Source: Ptiloglossa arizonensis (taxonomy: Eukaryota > Arthropoda > Insecta > Hymenoptera > Colletidae). Taken from it: 64,000 nt of DNA. Where the stretch lies: NCBI RefSeq assembly GCF_051014685.1, contig NW_027478855.1, positions 124,001 through 188,000 on the forward strand, read 5' to 3'. Each line of letters begins with the position of its first letter. The first letter of the stretch is position 1. This document shows positions 38,047 through 51,200 of this stretch, piece by piece. The position numbers and the translations under genes are program-made. The notes under the pieces were generated by a model that saw only the letters and a list, made by a program, of their open reading frames with translations, ran no database searches and was not told the origin of the DNA.

Positions 38047-39817
38047 ATCAATCCGCAAAATTTCTGTTGCATCTGAAAGTAGAAACTCGCCCGATTACAA
38101 CGGTATGCGCAGTTTTCCCCTAGGCGGTTCTACTTATTCGTTTCGAGCATCAGAACTGCGAAAATTTTGAGTTTCTCCAGCGTTTCATACTTCCAAACTG
38201 CCACATCTCGCGAACGGATTGACCAATCCGCAAAATTTCTGTTGCATCTGAAAGTAGAAACTCGCCCGATTACAACGGTATGCGCACTTTGCCCCTAGGC
38301 CGTTCTAGTTATTCGTGGCGAGCATCAGAACTGCGAAAATTTTGAGTTTCTCAAGCGTTTCTTACCTCCAAACTGCCATATCTCGCGAACGGATTGACCA
38401 ATCCGCATAATTTCTGTTGCATATGAAAGTAGAAACTCGCCCGATTACAACGGTATGCGCACTTTGCCCCTAGGCCGTTCTAGTTATTCGTGTCGAGCAT
38501 CAGAACTCCGAAAATTTTGAGTTTCTCAAGCGTTTCTTACCTCCAAACCGCCATATCTCGCGAACGGATTGCCCAATCCGCAAAATTTCTGTTGCATCTG
38601 AAAGTAGAAACTCGCCCGATTACAACGGTAGGTGTAGTTTTCCCCTAGGCCGTTCTAGTTATTCGTTTCGAGCATCAGAACTGCGAAAATTTTGAGTTTC
38701 TCAAGCGTTTCTTACCTCCATACTGCCATATCTCGCGAACGGATTGACCAATCCGCAAAATTTCTGTTGCATCTGAAAGTAGAAACTCGCCCGATTACAA
38801 CGATATGCGTACTTTTCCCCTTGGCCGTTCTAGTTACTCGTTTCGAGCATCAGTACTGCGAAAATTTTGAGTTTCTCAAGCGTTTCTTATCTCCAAACTG
38901 CCATATCTCGCGAACGGATTCATCAATCCGCAAAATTTCTGTTGCATCTGAAAGTAGAAACTCGCCCGATTACAACGGTATGCGCAGTTTTCCCCTAGGC
39001 GGTTCTACTTATTCGTTTCGAGCATCAGAACTGCGAAAATTTGGAGTTTCTCCAGCGTTTCATACTTCCAAACTGCCACATCTCGCGAACGGATTGACCA
39101 ATCCGCAAAATTTCTGTTGCATCTGAAAGTAGAAACTCGCCCGATTACAACGGTATGCGCACTTTGCCCCTAGGCCGTTCTAGTTATTCGTGGCGAGCAT
39201 CAGAACTGCGAAAATTTTGAGTTTCTCAAGCGTTTCTTACCTCCAAACTGCCATATCTCGCGAACGGATTGACCAATCCGCATAATTTCTGTTGCATATG
39301 AAAGTAGAAACTCGCCCGATTACAACGGTATGCGCACTTTGCCCCTAGGCCGTTCTAGTTATTCGTGTCGAGCATCAGAACTCCGAAAATTTTGAGTTTC
39401 TCAAGCGTTTCTTACCTCCAAACCGCCATATCTCGCGAACGGATTGCCCAATCCGCAAAATTTCTGTTGCATCTGAAAGTAGAAACTCGCCCGATTACAA
39501 CGGTAGGTGTAGTTTTCCCCTAGGCCGTTCTAGTTATTCGTTTCGAGCATCAGAACTGCGAAAATTTTGAGTTTCTCAAGCGTTTCTTACCTCCATACTG
39601 CCATATCTCGCGAACGGATTGACCAATCCGCAAAATTTCTGTTGCATCTGAAAGTAGAAACTCGCCCGATTACAACGATATGCGTACTTTTCCCCTTGGC
39701 CGTTCTAGTTACTCGTTTCGAGCATCAGTACTGCGAAAATTTTGAGTTTCTCAAGCGTTTCTTATCTCCAAACTGCCATATCTCGCGAACGGATTCATCA
39801 ATCCGCAAAATTTCTGT
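38047..39817. repeat. Five-monomer (875-bp) tandem duplication
   Basis: Bases 38047-38942 match 38922-39817 at an offset of 875. Both carry GCGCAGTTTTCCCC, TCTACTTATTCG, the CTCCAGCGTTTCATAC monomer, TTCGTGGCGAGC and CAAACCGCC. One visible difference is AATTTGGAG near 39039 against AATTTTGAG in the first copy. This event sits inside the larger 1,750/2,625 pattern and accounts for the switch from a 10- to a 15-monomer offset. Confidence 0.85.
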
Positions 39818-41938
39818 GCCATCTGAAAGTAGAAACTCGCCCGATTACAACGGTAGGTGTAGTTTTCCCCTAGGCCGTTCCAGTTATTCGTTTCGAGCAT
39901 CAGAACTGCGAAAATTTTGAGTTTCTCAAGCGTTTCTTACCTCCAAACTGCATTATCCCGCGAACGGATTGACCAATCCGCATAATTTCTGTTGCATCTG
40001 AAAGTAGAAACTCGCCCGATTACAACGGTATGCGTACTTCCCCCCTAGGCCGTTCTAGTCATTCGTTTCGAGCATCAGAACTGCGAAAATTTTGAGTTTC
40101 TCAAGCGTTTCTTATGTCCAAACTGCCATATCTCGCGAACGGATTGATCAATCCGCAAAATTTCTGTTGCATCTGAAAGTAGAAACTCGCCCGATTACAA
40201 CGGTATGCGCACTTTTCCCCTAGGCGGTTCTAGTTATTCGTTTCGAGCATCAGAACTGCGAAAATTTTGAGTTTCTCAAGCGTTTCTTACCTCCAAACTG
40301 CCATATCTCGCGAACGGATTGACCAATCCGCAAAATTTCTGTTGCATCTGAAAGTAGAAACTCGCCCGATTACAACGGTAGGTGTAGTTTTCCCCTAGGC
40401 CGTTCTAGTTATTTGTTTCGAGCATCAGAACTGCGAAAATTTTGAGTTTCTCAAGCGTTTCTTACTTCCAAACTGCCACATCTCGCGAACGGATCGACCA
40501 ATCCGCAAAATTTCTGTTGCATCTGAAAGTAGAAACTCGCCCGGTTACAACGGTATGCGCACTTTGCCCCTAGGCCGTTCTAGTTATTCGTGTCGAGCAA
40601 CAGAACTGCGAAAATTTTGAGTTTCTCAAGCGTTTCTTATCTCCAAACTGCCGTATCTCGCGAACGGATTGCCCAATCCGCAAAATTTCTGTTGCATCTG
40701 AAAGTAGAAACTCGCCCGATTACGACGGTATGCGCACTTTTCCCCTAGGCCGTTCTAGTTATTCGTGTCGAGCATCAGAACTGCGAAAATTTTGAGTTTC
40801 TCAAGCGTTTCTTACCTCCAAACTGCATTATCCCGCGAACGGATTGACCAATCCGCATAATTTCTGTTGCATCTGAAAGTAGAAACACGCCCGATTACAA
40901 CGGTATGCGCACTTTTCCCCTAGGCGGTTCTAGTTACTCGTTTCGAGCATCAGAACTGCGCACATTTTGAGTTTCTCAAGCGTTTCTTACATCCAAACGG
41001 CCATATCACGCGAACGGATTGACCAATCCGCATAATTTCTGTTGCATCTGAAAGCAGAAACTCGCCCGATTACAACGATATGCGCACTTTTCCCCTAGGC
41101 CCTTCTAGTTATTCGTTTCGAGCATCAGAACTGCCAAAATTTTGAGTTTCTCAAGCGTTTCTTACTTCCAAACTGCCACATCTCGCGAACGGATCGACCA
41201 ATCCGCAAAATTTCTGTTGCATCTGAAAGTAGAAACTCGCCCGATTACAACGGTATGCGTACTTTTCCCCTTGGCCGTTCTAGTTACTCGTTTCGAGCAT
41301 CAGTACTGCGAAAATTTTGAGTTTCTCAAGCGTTTCTTATCTCCAAACTGCCGTATCTCGCGAACGGATTGCCCAATCCGCAAAATTTCTGTTGCATCTG
41401 AAAGTAGAAACTCGCCCGATTACGACGGTATGCGCACTTTTCCCCTAGGCCGTTCTAGTTATTCGTGTCGAGCATCAGAACTGCGAAAATTTTGAGTTTC
41501 TCAAGCGTTTCTTACCTCCAAACTGCCATATCTCGCGAACGGATTGACCAATCCGCAAAATTTCTGTTGCATCTGAAAGTAGAAACACGCCCGATTACAA
41601 CGGTATGCGTACTTTTCCCCTAGGCCGTTCTAGTTACTCGTTTCGAACATCAAAACTGCGAAAATTTTGAGTTTCTCAAGCGTTTCTTACCTCCAAACTG
41701 CCATATCTCGCGAACGGATTGACCAATCCGCAAAATTTCTGTTGCTTCTGAAAGTAGAAACTCGCCCGATTACAACGGTATGCGCACTTTTCCCCTAGGC
41801 GGTTCTACTTACTCGTTTCGAGCATCAGAACTGCGCACATTTTGAGTTTCTCAAGCGTTTCTTACATCCAAACGGCCATATCACGCGAACGGATTGACCA
41901 ATCCGCATAATTTCTGTTGCATCTGAAAGCAGAAACTC

Positions 41939-41955
41939 GCCCGATTACAACGATA
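41939..41955 (-). other. Closest CENP-B-box-like variant (8 of 9 fixed bases)
   Basis: Monomers with ACGATATGCG give TATCGTTGTAATCGGGC on the minus strand, which differs from the CENP-B box at only one fixed base. The class is found from about 37 kb onwards (near 37049, 38799, 41075, 41950, 44225, 48949, 58748, 61023 and elsewhere), including the 174-bp monomers. Binding by any CENP-B-like protein is not demonstrated. Confidence 0.3.
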
Positions 41956-42875
41956 TGCGCACTTTTCCCCTAGGCCGTTCTAGTTATTCGTTTCGAGCAT
42001 CAGAACTGCCAAAATTTTGAGTTTCTCAAGCGTTTCTTACTTCCAAACTGCCACATCTCGCGAACGGATCGACCAATCCGCAAAATTTCTGTTGCATCTG
42101 AAAGTAGAAACTCGCCCGATTACAACGGTATGCGCACTTTGCCCCTAGGCCGTTCTAGTTATTCGTGTCGAGCATCAGAACTGCGAAAATTTTGAGTTTC
42201 TCAAGCGTTTCTTATCTCCAAACTGCCATATCTCGCGAACGGATTGACCAATCCGCAAAATTTCTGTTGCATCTGAAAGTAGAAACTCGCCCGATTACGA
42301 CGGTATGCGCACTGTTCCCCTAGGCCGTTCTAGTTATTCGTTTCGAGCATCAGAACTGCGAAAATTTTGAGTTTCTCAAGCGTTTCTTACCTCCAAACTG
42401 CCATATCTCGCGAACGGATTGACCAATCCGCAAAATTTCTGTTGCATCTGAAAGTAGAAACTCGCCCGATTACAACGGTATGCGTACTTTTCCCCTTGGC
42501 CGTTCTAGTTACTCGTTTCGAGCATCAGTACTGCGAAAATTTTGAGTTTCTCAAGCGTTTCTTATCTCCAAACTGCCATATCTCGCGAACGGATTCATTA
42601 ATCCGCAAAATTTCTGTTGCTTCTGAAAGTAGAAACTCGCCCGATTACAACGGTATGCGCACTTTTCCCCTAGGCCGTTCTAGTTATTCGTTTCGAGCAT
42701 CAGAAATGCGACAATTTTGAGGTTCTCAAGCGTTTCTTAAATCCAAACGGCCATATCTCGCGAACGGATTGACCAATCCGCAAAATTTCTGTTGCATCTG
42801 AAAGTAGAAACTCGCCCGATTACAACGGTATGCGCACTTTTCCCCTAGGCGGTCCGAGTTATTCGTTTCGAGCAT

Positions 42876-43049
42876 CAGAACTGCGCACATTTTGAGTTTC
42901 TCAAGCGTTTCTTACATCCAAACGGCCATATCACGCGAACGGATTGACCAATCCGCATAATTCCTGTTGCATCTGAAAGCAGAAACTCGCCCGATTACAA
43001 CGATATGCGCACTTTCCCCTAGGCCGTTCTAGTTATTCGTTTCGTGCAT
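42876..43049. repeat. 174-bp monomer with a single-T deletion (copy 1 of 3)
   Basis: The next monomer start falls at 43050 instead of 43051. The run before CCCCTAGG has TTT at 43013-43015 where other monomers have TTTT. The same monomer carries GCGCACATTTTG, CAAACGGCC, TCACGCG, ATAATTCCTG and ACGATATGCG. Confidence 0.93.
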
Positions 43050-45149
43050 CAGAACTGCCAAAATTTTGAGTTTCTCAAGCGTTTCTTACTTCCAAACTGC
43101 CACATCTCGCGAACGGATAGACCAATCCGCAAAATTTCTGTTGCATCTGAAAGTAGAAACTCGCCCGATTACAACGGTATGCGCACTTTGCCCCTAGGCC
43201 GTTCTAGTTACTCGTTTCGAGCATCAGAACTGCGAAAATTTTGAGTTTCTCAAGCGTTTCTTACCTCCAAACTGCCATATCTCGCGAACGGATTGACCAA
43301 TCCGCAAAATTTCTGTTGCATCTGAAAGTAGAAACACGCCCGATTACAACGGTATGCGTACTTTTCCCCTAGGCCGTTCTAGTTACTCGTTTCGAACATC
43401 AAAACTGCGAAAATTTTGAGTTTCTCAAGCGTTTCTTACCTCCAAACTGCCATATCTCGCGAACGGATTGACCAATCCGCAAAATTTCTGTTGCATCTGA
43501 AAGTAGAAACACGCCCGATTACAACGGTATGCGTACTTTTCCCCTAGGCCGTTCTAGTTACTCGTTTCGAACATCAAAACTGCGAAAATTTTGAGTTTCT
43601 CAAGCGTTTCTTACCTCCAAACTGCCATATCTCGCGAACGGATTGACCAATCCGCAAAATTTCTGTTGCTTCTGAAAGTAGAAACTCGCCCGATTACGAC
43701 GGTATGCGCACTTTTCCCCTAGGCCGTTCTAGTTATTCGTGTCGAGCATCAGAACTGCGAAAATTTTGAGTTTCTCAAGCGTTTCTTACCTCCAAACTGC
43801 CATATCTCGCGAACGGATTGACCAATCCGCAAAATTTCTGTTGCATCTGAAAGTAGAAACACGCCCGATTACAACGGTATGCGTACTTTTCCCCTAGGCC
43901 GTTCTAGTTACTCGTTTCGAACATCAAAACTGCGAAAATTTTGAGTTTCTCAAGCGTTTCTTACCTCCAAACTGCCATATCTCGCGAACGGATTGACCAA
44001 TCCGCAAAATTTCTGTTGCTTCTGAAAGTAGAAACTCGCCCGATTACAACGGTATGCGCACTTTTCCCCTAGGCGGTTCTAGTTACTCGTTTCGAGCATC
44101 AGAACTGCGCACATTTTGAGTTTCTCAAGCGTTTCTTACATCCAAACGGCCATATCACGCGAACGGATTGACCAATCCGCATAATTTCTGTTGCATCTGA
44201 AAGCAGAAACTCGCCCGATTACAACGATATGCGCACTTTTCCCCTAGGCCGTTCTAGTTATTCGTTTCGAGCATCAGAACTGCCAAAATTTTGAGTTTCT
44301 CAAGCGTTTCTTACTTCCAAACTGCCACATCTCGCGAACGGATCGACCAATCCGCAAAATTTCTGTTGCATCTGAAAGTAGAAACTCGCCCGATTACAAC
44401 GGTATGCGCACTTTGCCCCTAGGCCGTTCTAGTTATTCGTGTCGAGCATCAGAACTGCGAAAATTTTGAGTTTCTCAAGCGTTTCTTATCTCCAAACTGC
44501 CATATCTCGCGAACGGATTGACCAATCCGCAAAATTTCTGTTGCATCTGAAAGTAGAAACTCGCCCGATTACGACGGTATGCGCACTGTTCCCCTAGGCC
44601 GTTCTAGTTATTCGTTTCGAGCATCAGAACTGCGAAAATTTTGAGTTTCTCAAGCGTTTCTTACCTCCAAACTGCCATATCTCGCGAACGGATTGACCAA
44701 TCCGCAAAATTTCTGTTGCATCTGAAAGTAGAAACTCGCCCGATTACAACGGTATGCGTACTTTTCCCCTTGGCCGTTCTAGTTACTCGTTTCGAGCATC
44801 AGTACTGCGAAAATTTTGAGTTTCTCAAGCGTTTCTTATCTCCAAACTGCCATATCTCGCGAACGGATTCATTAATCCGCAAAATTTCTGTTGCTTCTGA
44901 AAGTAGAAACTCGCCCGATTACAACGGTATGCGCACTTTTCCCCTAGGCCGTTCTAGTTATTCGTTTCGAGCATCAGAAATGCGACAATTTTGAGGTTCT
45001 CAAGCGTTTCTTAAATCCAAACGGCCATATCTCGCGAACGGATTGACCAATCCGCAAAATTTCTGTTGCATCTGAAAGTAGAAACTCGCCCGATTACAAC
45101 GGTATGCGCACTTTTCCCCTAGGCGGTCCGAGTTATTCGTTTCGAGCAT

Positions 45150-45323
45150 CAGAACTGCGCACATTTTGAGTTTCTCAAGCGTTTCTTACATCCAAACGGC
45201 CATATCACGCGAACGGATTGACCAATCCGCATAATTCCTGTTGCATCTGAAAGCAGAAACTCGCCCGATTACAACGATATGCGCACTTTCCCCTAGGCCG
45301 TTCTAGTTATTCGTTTCGTGCAT
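45150..45323. repeat. 174-bp monomer with a single-T deletion (copy 2 of 3)
   Basis: The same deletion is found at 45287-45289, exactly 2,274 bases after copy 1, on the same variant background. The next monomer starts at 45324, which sets the phase to -2 relative to the start of the window. Confidence 0.93.
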
Positions 45324-46733
45324 CAGAACTGCCAAAATTTTGAGTTTCTCAAGCGTTTCTTACTTCCAAACTGCCACATCTCGCGAACGGATAGACCAAT
45401 CCGCAAAATTTCTGTTGCATCTGAAAGTAGAAACTCGCCCGATTACAACGGTATGCGCACTTTGCCCCTAGGCCGTTCTAGTTACTCGTTTCGAGCATCA
45501 GAACTGCGAAAATTTTGAGTTTCTCAAGCGTTTCTTACCTCCAAACTGCCATATCTCGCGAACGGATTGACCAATCCGCAAAATTTCTGTTGCATCTGAA
45601 AGTAGAAACACGCCCGATTACAACGGTATGCGTACTTTTCCCCTAGGCCGTTCTAGTTACTCGTTTCGAACATCAAAACTGCGAAAATTTTGAGTTTCTC
45701 AAGCGTTTCTTACCTCCAAACTGCCATATCTCGCGAACGGATTGACCAATCCGCAAAATTTCTGTTGCTTCTGAAAGTAGAAACTCGCCCGATTACAACG
45801 GTATGCCCACTTCTCCCCTAGGCCGTTCTAGTTATTCGTTTCGAGCATCAGAACTGCGCTCATTTTGAGTTTCTCAAGCGTTTCTTACCTCCAAACTGCC
45901 ATATCTCGCGAACGGATTGACCAATCCGCAAAATTTCTGTTGCTTCTGAAAGTAGAAACTCGCCCGATTACAACGGTATGCGTACTTCTCCCCTAGGCCG
46001 TTCTAGTTATTCGTTTCGAGCATCAGAACTGCTAAAATTTTGAGTTTCTCAAGCGTTTCTTACTTCCAAACTGCCACATCTCGCGAACGGATCGACCAAT
46101 CGGCAAAATTTCTATTGCATCTGAAAGTAGAAACTCGCCCGATTACAACGGTATGCGCACTTTGCCCCTAGGCCGTTCTAGTTATTCGTGTCGAGCATCA
46201 GAACTCCGAAAATTTTGAGTTTCTCAAGCGTTTCTTACCTCCAAACTGCCATATCTCGCGAACGGATTGACCAATCCGCAAAATTTCTGTTGCATCTGAA
46301 AGTAGAAACTCGCCCGATTACAACGGTAGGTGTAATTTTCCCCTAGGCCGTTCTAGTTATTCGTTTCGAGCATCAGAACTGCGAAAATTTTGAGTTTCTC
46401 AAGCGTTTCTTACCTCCAAACTGCCATATCTCGCGAACGGATTGACCAATCCGCAAAATTTCTGTTGTATCTGAAAGTAGAAACTCGCCCGATTACAACG
46501 GTAGGTGTAGTTTTCCCCTAGGCCGTTCTAGTTATTCGTTTCGAGCATCAGAACTGCGAAAATTTTGAGTTTCTCAAACGTTTCTTACCTCCAAACTGCC
46601 ATATCCCGCGAACGGATTGACCAATCCGCATAATTTCTGTTGCATCTGAAAGTAGAAACTCGCCCGATTACAACGGTATGCGTACTTCTCCCCTAGGCCG
46701 TTCTAGTTATTCGTTTCGAGCATCAGAACTGCT

Positions 46734-47433
46734 AAAATTTTGAGTTTTTCAAGCGTTTCTTACCTCCAAACTGCCATATCTCGCGAACGGATTGTCCAAT
46801 CCGCATAATTTCTGTTGCATCTGAATGTAGAAACTCGCCCGATTACAACGGTATGCGTACTTCTCCCCTAGGCCGTTCTAGTCATTCGTTTCGAGCATCA
46901 GAACTGCGAAAATTTTGAGTTTCTCAAGCGTTTCTTATGTCCAAACTGCCATATCTCGCGAACGGATTGATCAATCCGCAAAATTTCTGTTGCATCTGAA
47001 AGTAGAAACTCGCCCGATTACAACGGTAGGTGTAGTTTTCCCCTAGGCCGTTCTAGTTATTTGTTTCGAGCATCAGAACTGCGAAAATTTTGAGTTTCTC
47101 AAGCGTTTCTTACCTCCAAACTGCCATATCTCGCGAACGGATTGTCCAATCCGCATAATTTCTGTTGCATCTGAATGTAGAAACTCGCCCGATTACAACG
47201 GTATGCGTACTTCTCCCCTAGGCCGTTCTAGTCATTCGTTTCGAGCATCAGAACTGCGAAAATTTTGAGTTTCTCAAGCGTTTCTTATGTCCAAACTGCC
47301 ATATCTCGCGAACGGATTGATCAATCCGCAAAATTTCTGTTGCATCTGAAAGTAGAAACTCGCCCGATTACAACGGTAGGTGTAGTTTTCCCCTAGGCCG
47401 TTCTAGTTATTTGTTTCGAGCATCAGAACTGCG
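46734..47433. repeat. Two-monomer (350-bp) tandem duplication inside the 27-monomer unit
   Basis: The pair at 46734-47083 is repeated at 47084-47433. One monomer has GGATTGTCCAATCCGCATAA, CTGAATGTAG and TAGTCATTCG; the other has CTTATGTCC, GGATTGATCAATCC and TTATTTGTTTCG. The first copy has CTGCTAAAATTTTGAGTTTTTC where the second has CTGCGAAAATTTTGAGTTTCTC. The pair of pairs recurs in the next unit at about 51458-52157, so this dimer duplication predates the 4,724-bp duplication. Confidence 0.82.
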
Positions 47434-48280
47434 AAAATTTTGAGTTTCTCAAGCGTTTCTTACTTCCAAACTGCCACATCTCGCGAACGGATCGACCAAT
47501 CCGCAAAATTTCTGTTGCATCTGAAAGTAGAAACTCGCCCGATCACAACGGTATGCGCACTTTGCCCCTAGGCCGTTCTAGTTATTCGTGTCGAGCATCA
47601 GAACTGCGAAAATTTTGAGTTTCTCAAGCGTTTCTTATCTCCAAACTGCCATATCTCGCGAACGGATTGACCAATCCGCAAAATTTCTGTTGCATCTGAA
47701 AGTAGAAACTCGCCCGATTACGACGGTATGCGCACTTTTCCCCTAGGCCGTTCTACTTATTCGTGTCGAGCATCAGAACTGCGAAAATTATGAGTTTCTC
47801 AAGCGTTTCTTACCTCCAAACTGCCATATCTCGCGAACGGATTGACCTATCCGCAAAATTTCTGTTGCATCTCAAAGTAGAAACACGCCCGATTACAACG
47901 GTATGCGTGCTTTTCCCCTAGGCCGTTCTAGTTACTCGTTTCGAACATCAAAACTGCGAAAATTTTGAGTTTCTCAAGCGTTTCTTACCTCCAAACTGCC
48001 ATATCTCGCGAACGGATTGTCCAATCCGCATAATTTCTGTTGCATCTGAAAGTAGAAACTCGCCCGATTACAACGGTATGCGAACTTCTCCCCTAGGCCG
48101 TTCTAGTCATTCGTTTCGAGCATCAGAACTGCGAAAATTTTGAGTTTCTCAAGCGTTTCTTATCTCCAAACTACCATATCTCGCGAACGGATTGATCAAT
48201 CCGCAAAATTTCTGTTGCATCTGAAAGTAGAAACTCGCCCGATTACAACGGTATGCGCAATTTTCCCCTAGGCCGTTCTG

Positions 48281-51200
48281 GTTACTCGTTTCGAACATCA
48301 AAACTGCGAAAATTTTGAGTTTCTCAAGCGTTTCTTACCTCCAAACTGCCATATCTCGCGAACGGATTGACCAATCCGCAAAATTTCTGTTGCTTCTGAA
48401 AGTAGAAACTCGCCCGATTACGACGGTATGCGCACTTTTCCCCTAGGCCGTTCTAGTTATTCGTGTCGAGCATCAGAACTGCGAAAATTTTGAGTTTCTC
48501 AAGCGTTTCTTACCTCCAAACTGCCATATCTCGCGAACGGATTGACCAATCCGCAAAATTTCTGTTGCATCTGAAAGTAGAAACACGCCCGATTACAACG
48601 GTATGCGTACTTTTCCCCTAGGCCGTTCTAGTTACTCGTTTCGAACATCAAAACTGCGAAAATTTTGAGTTTCTCAAGCGTTTCTTACCTCCAAACTGCC
48701 ATATCTCGCGAACGGATTGACCAATCCGCAAAATTTCTGTTGCTTCTGAAAGTAGAAACTCGCCCGATTACAACGGTATGCGCACTTTTCCCCTAGGCGG
48801 TTCTAGTTACTCGTTTCGAGCATCAGAACTGCGCACATTTTGAGTTTCTCAAGCGTTTCTTACATCCAAACGGCCATATCACGCGAACGGATTGACCAAT
48901 CCGCATAATTTCTGTTGCATCTGAAAGCAGAAACTCGCCCGATTACAACGATATGCGCACTTTTCCCCTAGGCCGTTCTAGTTATTCGTTTCGAGCATCA
49001 GAACTGCCAAAATTTTGAGTTTCTCAAGCGTTTCTTACTTCCAAACTGCCACATCTCGCGAACGGATCGACCAATCCGCAAAATTTCTGTTGCATCTGAA
49101 AGTAGAAACTCGCCCGATTACAACGGTATGCGCACTTTGCCCCTAGGCCGTTCTAGTTATTCGTGTCGAGCATCAGAACTGCGAAAATTTTGAGTTTCTC
49201 AAGCGTTTCTTATCTCCAAACTGCCATATCTCGCGAACGGATTGACCAATCCGCAAAATTTCTGTTGCATCTGAAAGTAGAAACTCGCCCGATTACGACG
49301 GTATGCGCACTGTTCCCCTAGGCCGTTCTAGTTATTCGTTTCGAGCATCAGAACTGCGAAAATTTTGAGTTTCTCAAGCGTTTCTTACCTCCAAACTGCC
49401 ATATCTCGCGAACGGATTGACCAATCCGCAAAATTTCTGTTGCATCTGAAAGTAGAAACTCGCCCGATTACAACGGTATGCGTACTTTTCCCCTTGGCCG
49501 TTCTAGTTACTCGTTTCGAGCATCAGTACTGCGAAAATTTTGAGTTTCTCAAGCGTTTCTTATCTCCAAACTGCCATATCTCGCGAACGGATTCATTAAT
49601 CCGCAAAATTTCTGTTGCTTCTGAAAGTAGAAACTCGCCCGATTACAACGGTATGCGCACTTTTCCCCTAGGCCGTTCTAGTTATTCGTTTCGAGCATCA
49701 GAAATGCGACAATTTTGAGGTTCTCAAGCGTTTCTTAAATCCAAACGGCCATATCTCGCGAACGGATTGACCAATCCGCAAAATTTCTGTTGCATCTGAA
49801 AGTAGAAACTCGCCCGATTACAACGGTATGCGCACTTTTCCCCTAGGCGGTCCGAGTTATTCGTTTCGAGCATCAGAACTGCGCACATTTTGAGTTTCTC
49901 AAGCGTTTCTTACATCCAAACGGCCATATCACGCGAACGGATTGACCAATCCGCATAATTCCTGTTGCATCTGAAAGCAGAAACTCGCCCGATTACAACG
50001 ATATGCGCACTTTCCCCTAGGCCGTTCTAGTTATTCGTTTCGTGCATCAGAACTGCCAAAATTTTGAGTTTCTCAAGCGTTTCTTACTTCCAAACTGCCA
50101 CATCTCGCGAACGGATAGACCAATCCGCAAAATTTCTGTTGCATCTGAAAGTAGAAACTCGCCCGATTACAACGGTATGCGCACTTTGCCCCTAGGCCGT
50201 TCTAGTTACTCGTTTCGAGCATCAGAACTGCGAAAATTTTGAGTTTCTCAAGCGTTTCTTACCTCCAAACTGCCATATCTCGCGAACGGATTGACCAATC
50301 CGCAAAATTTCTGTTGCATCTGAAAGTAGAAACACGCCCGATTACAACGGTATGCGTACTTTTCCCCTAGGCCGTTCTAGTTACTCGTTTCGAACATCAA
50401 AACTGCGAAAATTTTGAGTTTCTCAAGCGTTTCTTACCTCCAAACTGCCATATCTCGCGAACGGATTGACCAATCCGCAAAATTTCTGTTGCTTCTGAAA
50501 GTAGAAACTCGCCCGATTACAACGGTATGCCCACTTCTCCCCTAGGCCGTTCTAGTTATTCGTTTCGAGCATCAGAACTGCGCTCATTTTGAGTTTCTCA
50601 AGCGTTTCTTACCTCCAAACTGCCATATCTCGCGAACGGATTGACCAATCCGCAAAATTTCTGTTGCTTCTGAAAGTAGAAACTCGCCCGATTACAACGG
50701 TATGCGTACTTCTCCCCTAGGCCGTTCTAGTTATTCGTTTCGAGCATCAGAACTGCTAAAATTTTGAGTTTCTCAAGCGTTTCTTACTTCCAAACTGCCA
50801 CATCTCGCGAACGGATCGACCAATCGGCAAAATTTCTATTGCATCTGAAAGTAGAAACTCGCCCGATTACAACGGTATGCGCACTTTGCCCCTAGGCCGT
50901 TCTAGTTATTCGTGTCGAGCATCAGAACTCCGAAAATTTTGAGTTTCTCAAGCGTTTCTTACCTCCAAACTGCCATATCTCGCGAACGGATTGACCAATC
51001 CGCAAAATTTCTGTTGCATCTGAAAGTAGAAACTCGCCCGATTACAACGGTAGGTGTAATTTTCCCCTAGGCCGTTCTAGTTATTCGTTTCGAGCATCAG
51101 AACTGCGAAAATTTTGAGTTTCTCAAGCGTTTCTTACCTCCAAACTGCCATATCTCGCGAACGGATTGACCAATCCGCAAAATTTCTGTTGTATCTGAAA

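Larger units (their letters stand above)
34832..41396. repeat. Domain 4: array with nested 5-, 10- and 15-monomer repeats
   Basis: Frequent variants here are GGATTCATCAATCCG with GTGCCATCTG, GGATTGTCCAATCCGCATAA with TACTTCTCCCC, TTTCTCCAGCGTTTCATAC and TCCCCTTGGCC. The stretch 34832-36396 is a mosaic without an obvious long duplication. From 36397 to 40225 there are nested duplications. Towards 40.6-41.4 kb, variants with GACGGTATGCGC, CTGCGCACATTTTG and CAAACGGCC appear that become dominant in the next domain. No gene is present. Confidence 0.75.
41397..43556. repeat. Domain 5, partial unit: 13-monomer block with one 1-bp deletion
   Basis: Bases 41397-43494 match 43671-45768 at an offset of 2,274, which is 13 monomers minus one base. 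Shared rarities are CTGCGCACATTTTG with CAAACGGCCATATCACGCG, GAAATGCGACAATTTTGAGG, CTTAAATCC, GGCGGTCCGAG, ATAATTCCTG and the lost T near 43013. One difference is TCTACTTACTCG near 41817 against TCTAGTTACTCG in the later copy. The match ends where GCATCTG changes to GCTTCTG at 43495/45769. Confidence 0.88.
43557..48280. repeat. Domain 5, first full 27-monomer (4,724-bp) unit
   Basis: Bases 43557-48393 match 48281-53117 at an offset of 4,724, which is 27 monomers minus one base because each unit holds one deleted T. Shared private changes include GCGCTCATTTTG, AATCGGCAAAA with TCTATTGC, TGTTGTATCTG, CTCAAACG, CCGATCACAACGG, CATCTCAAAG, AAACTACCATATC and GTTCTGGTTACTC. The only difference I noticed is GACCTATCC at 47848 against GACCAATCC at 52572. 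The unit directly abuts its copy. Confidence 0.9.

Noticed and set aside
43044..43244. 66-residue open frames starting at GTG (also 37620, 45318, 50042, 58792, 61067)
   Set aside because: The GTG comes from a single A-to-T change in TTTCGAGCAT, and the frame is the usual satellite translation. Several are copies produced by the array duplications, so their repetition is not evidence of coding.
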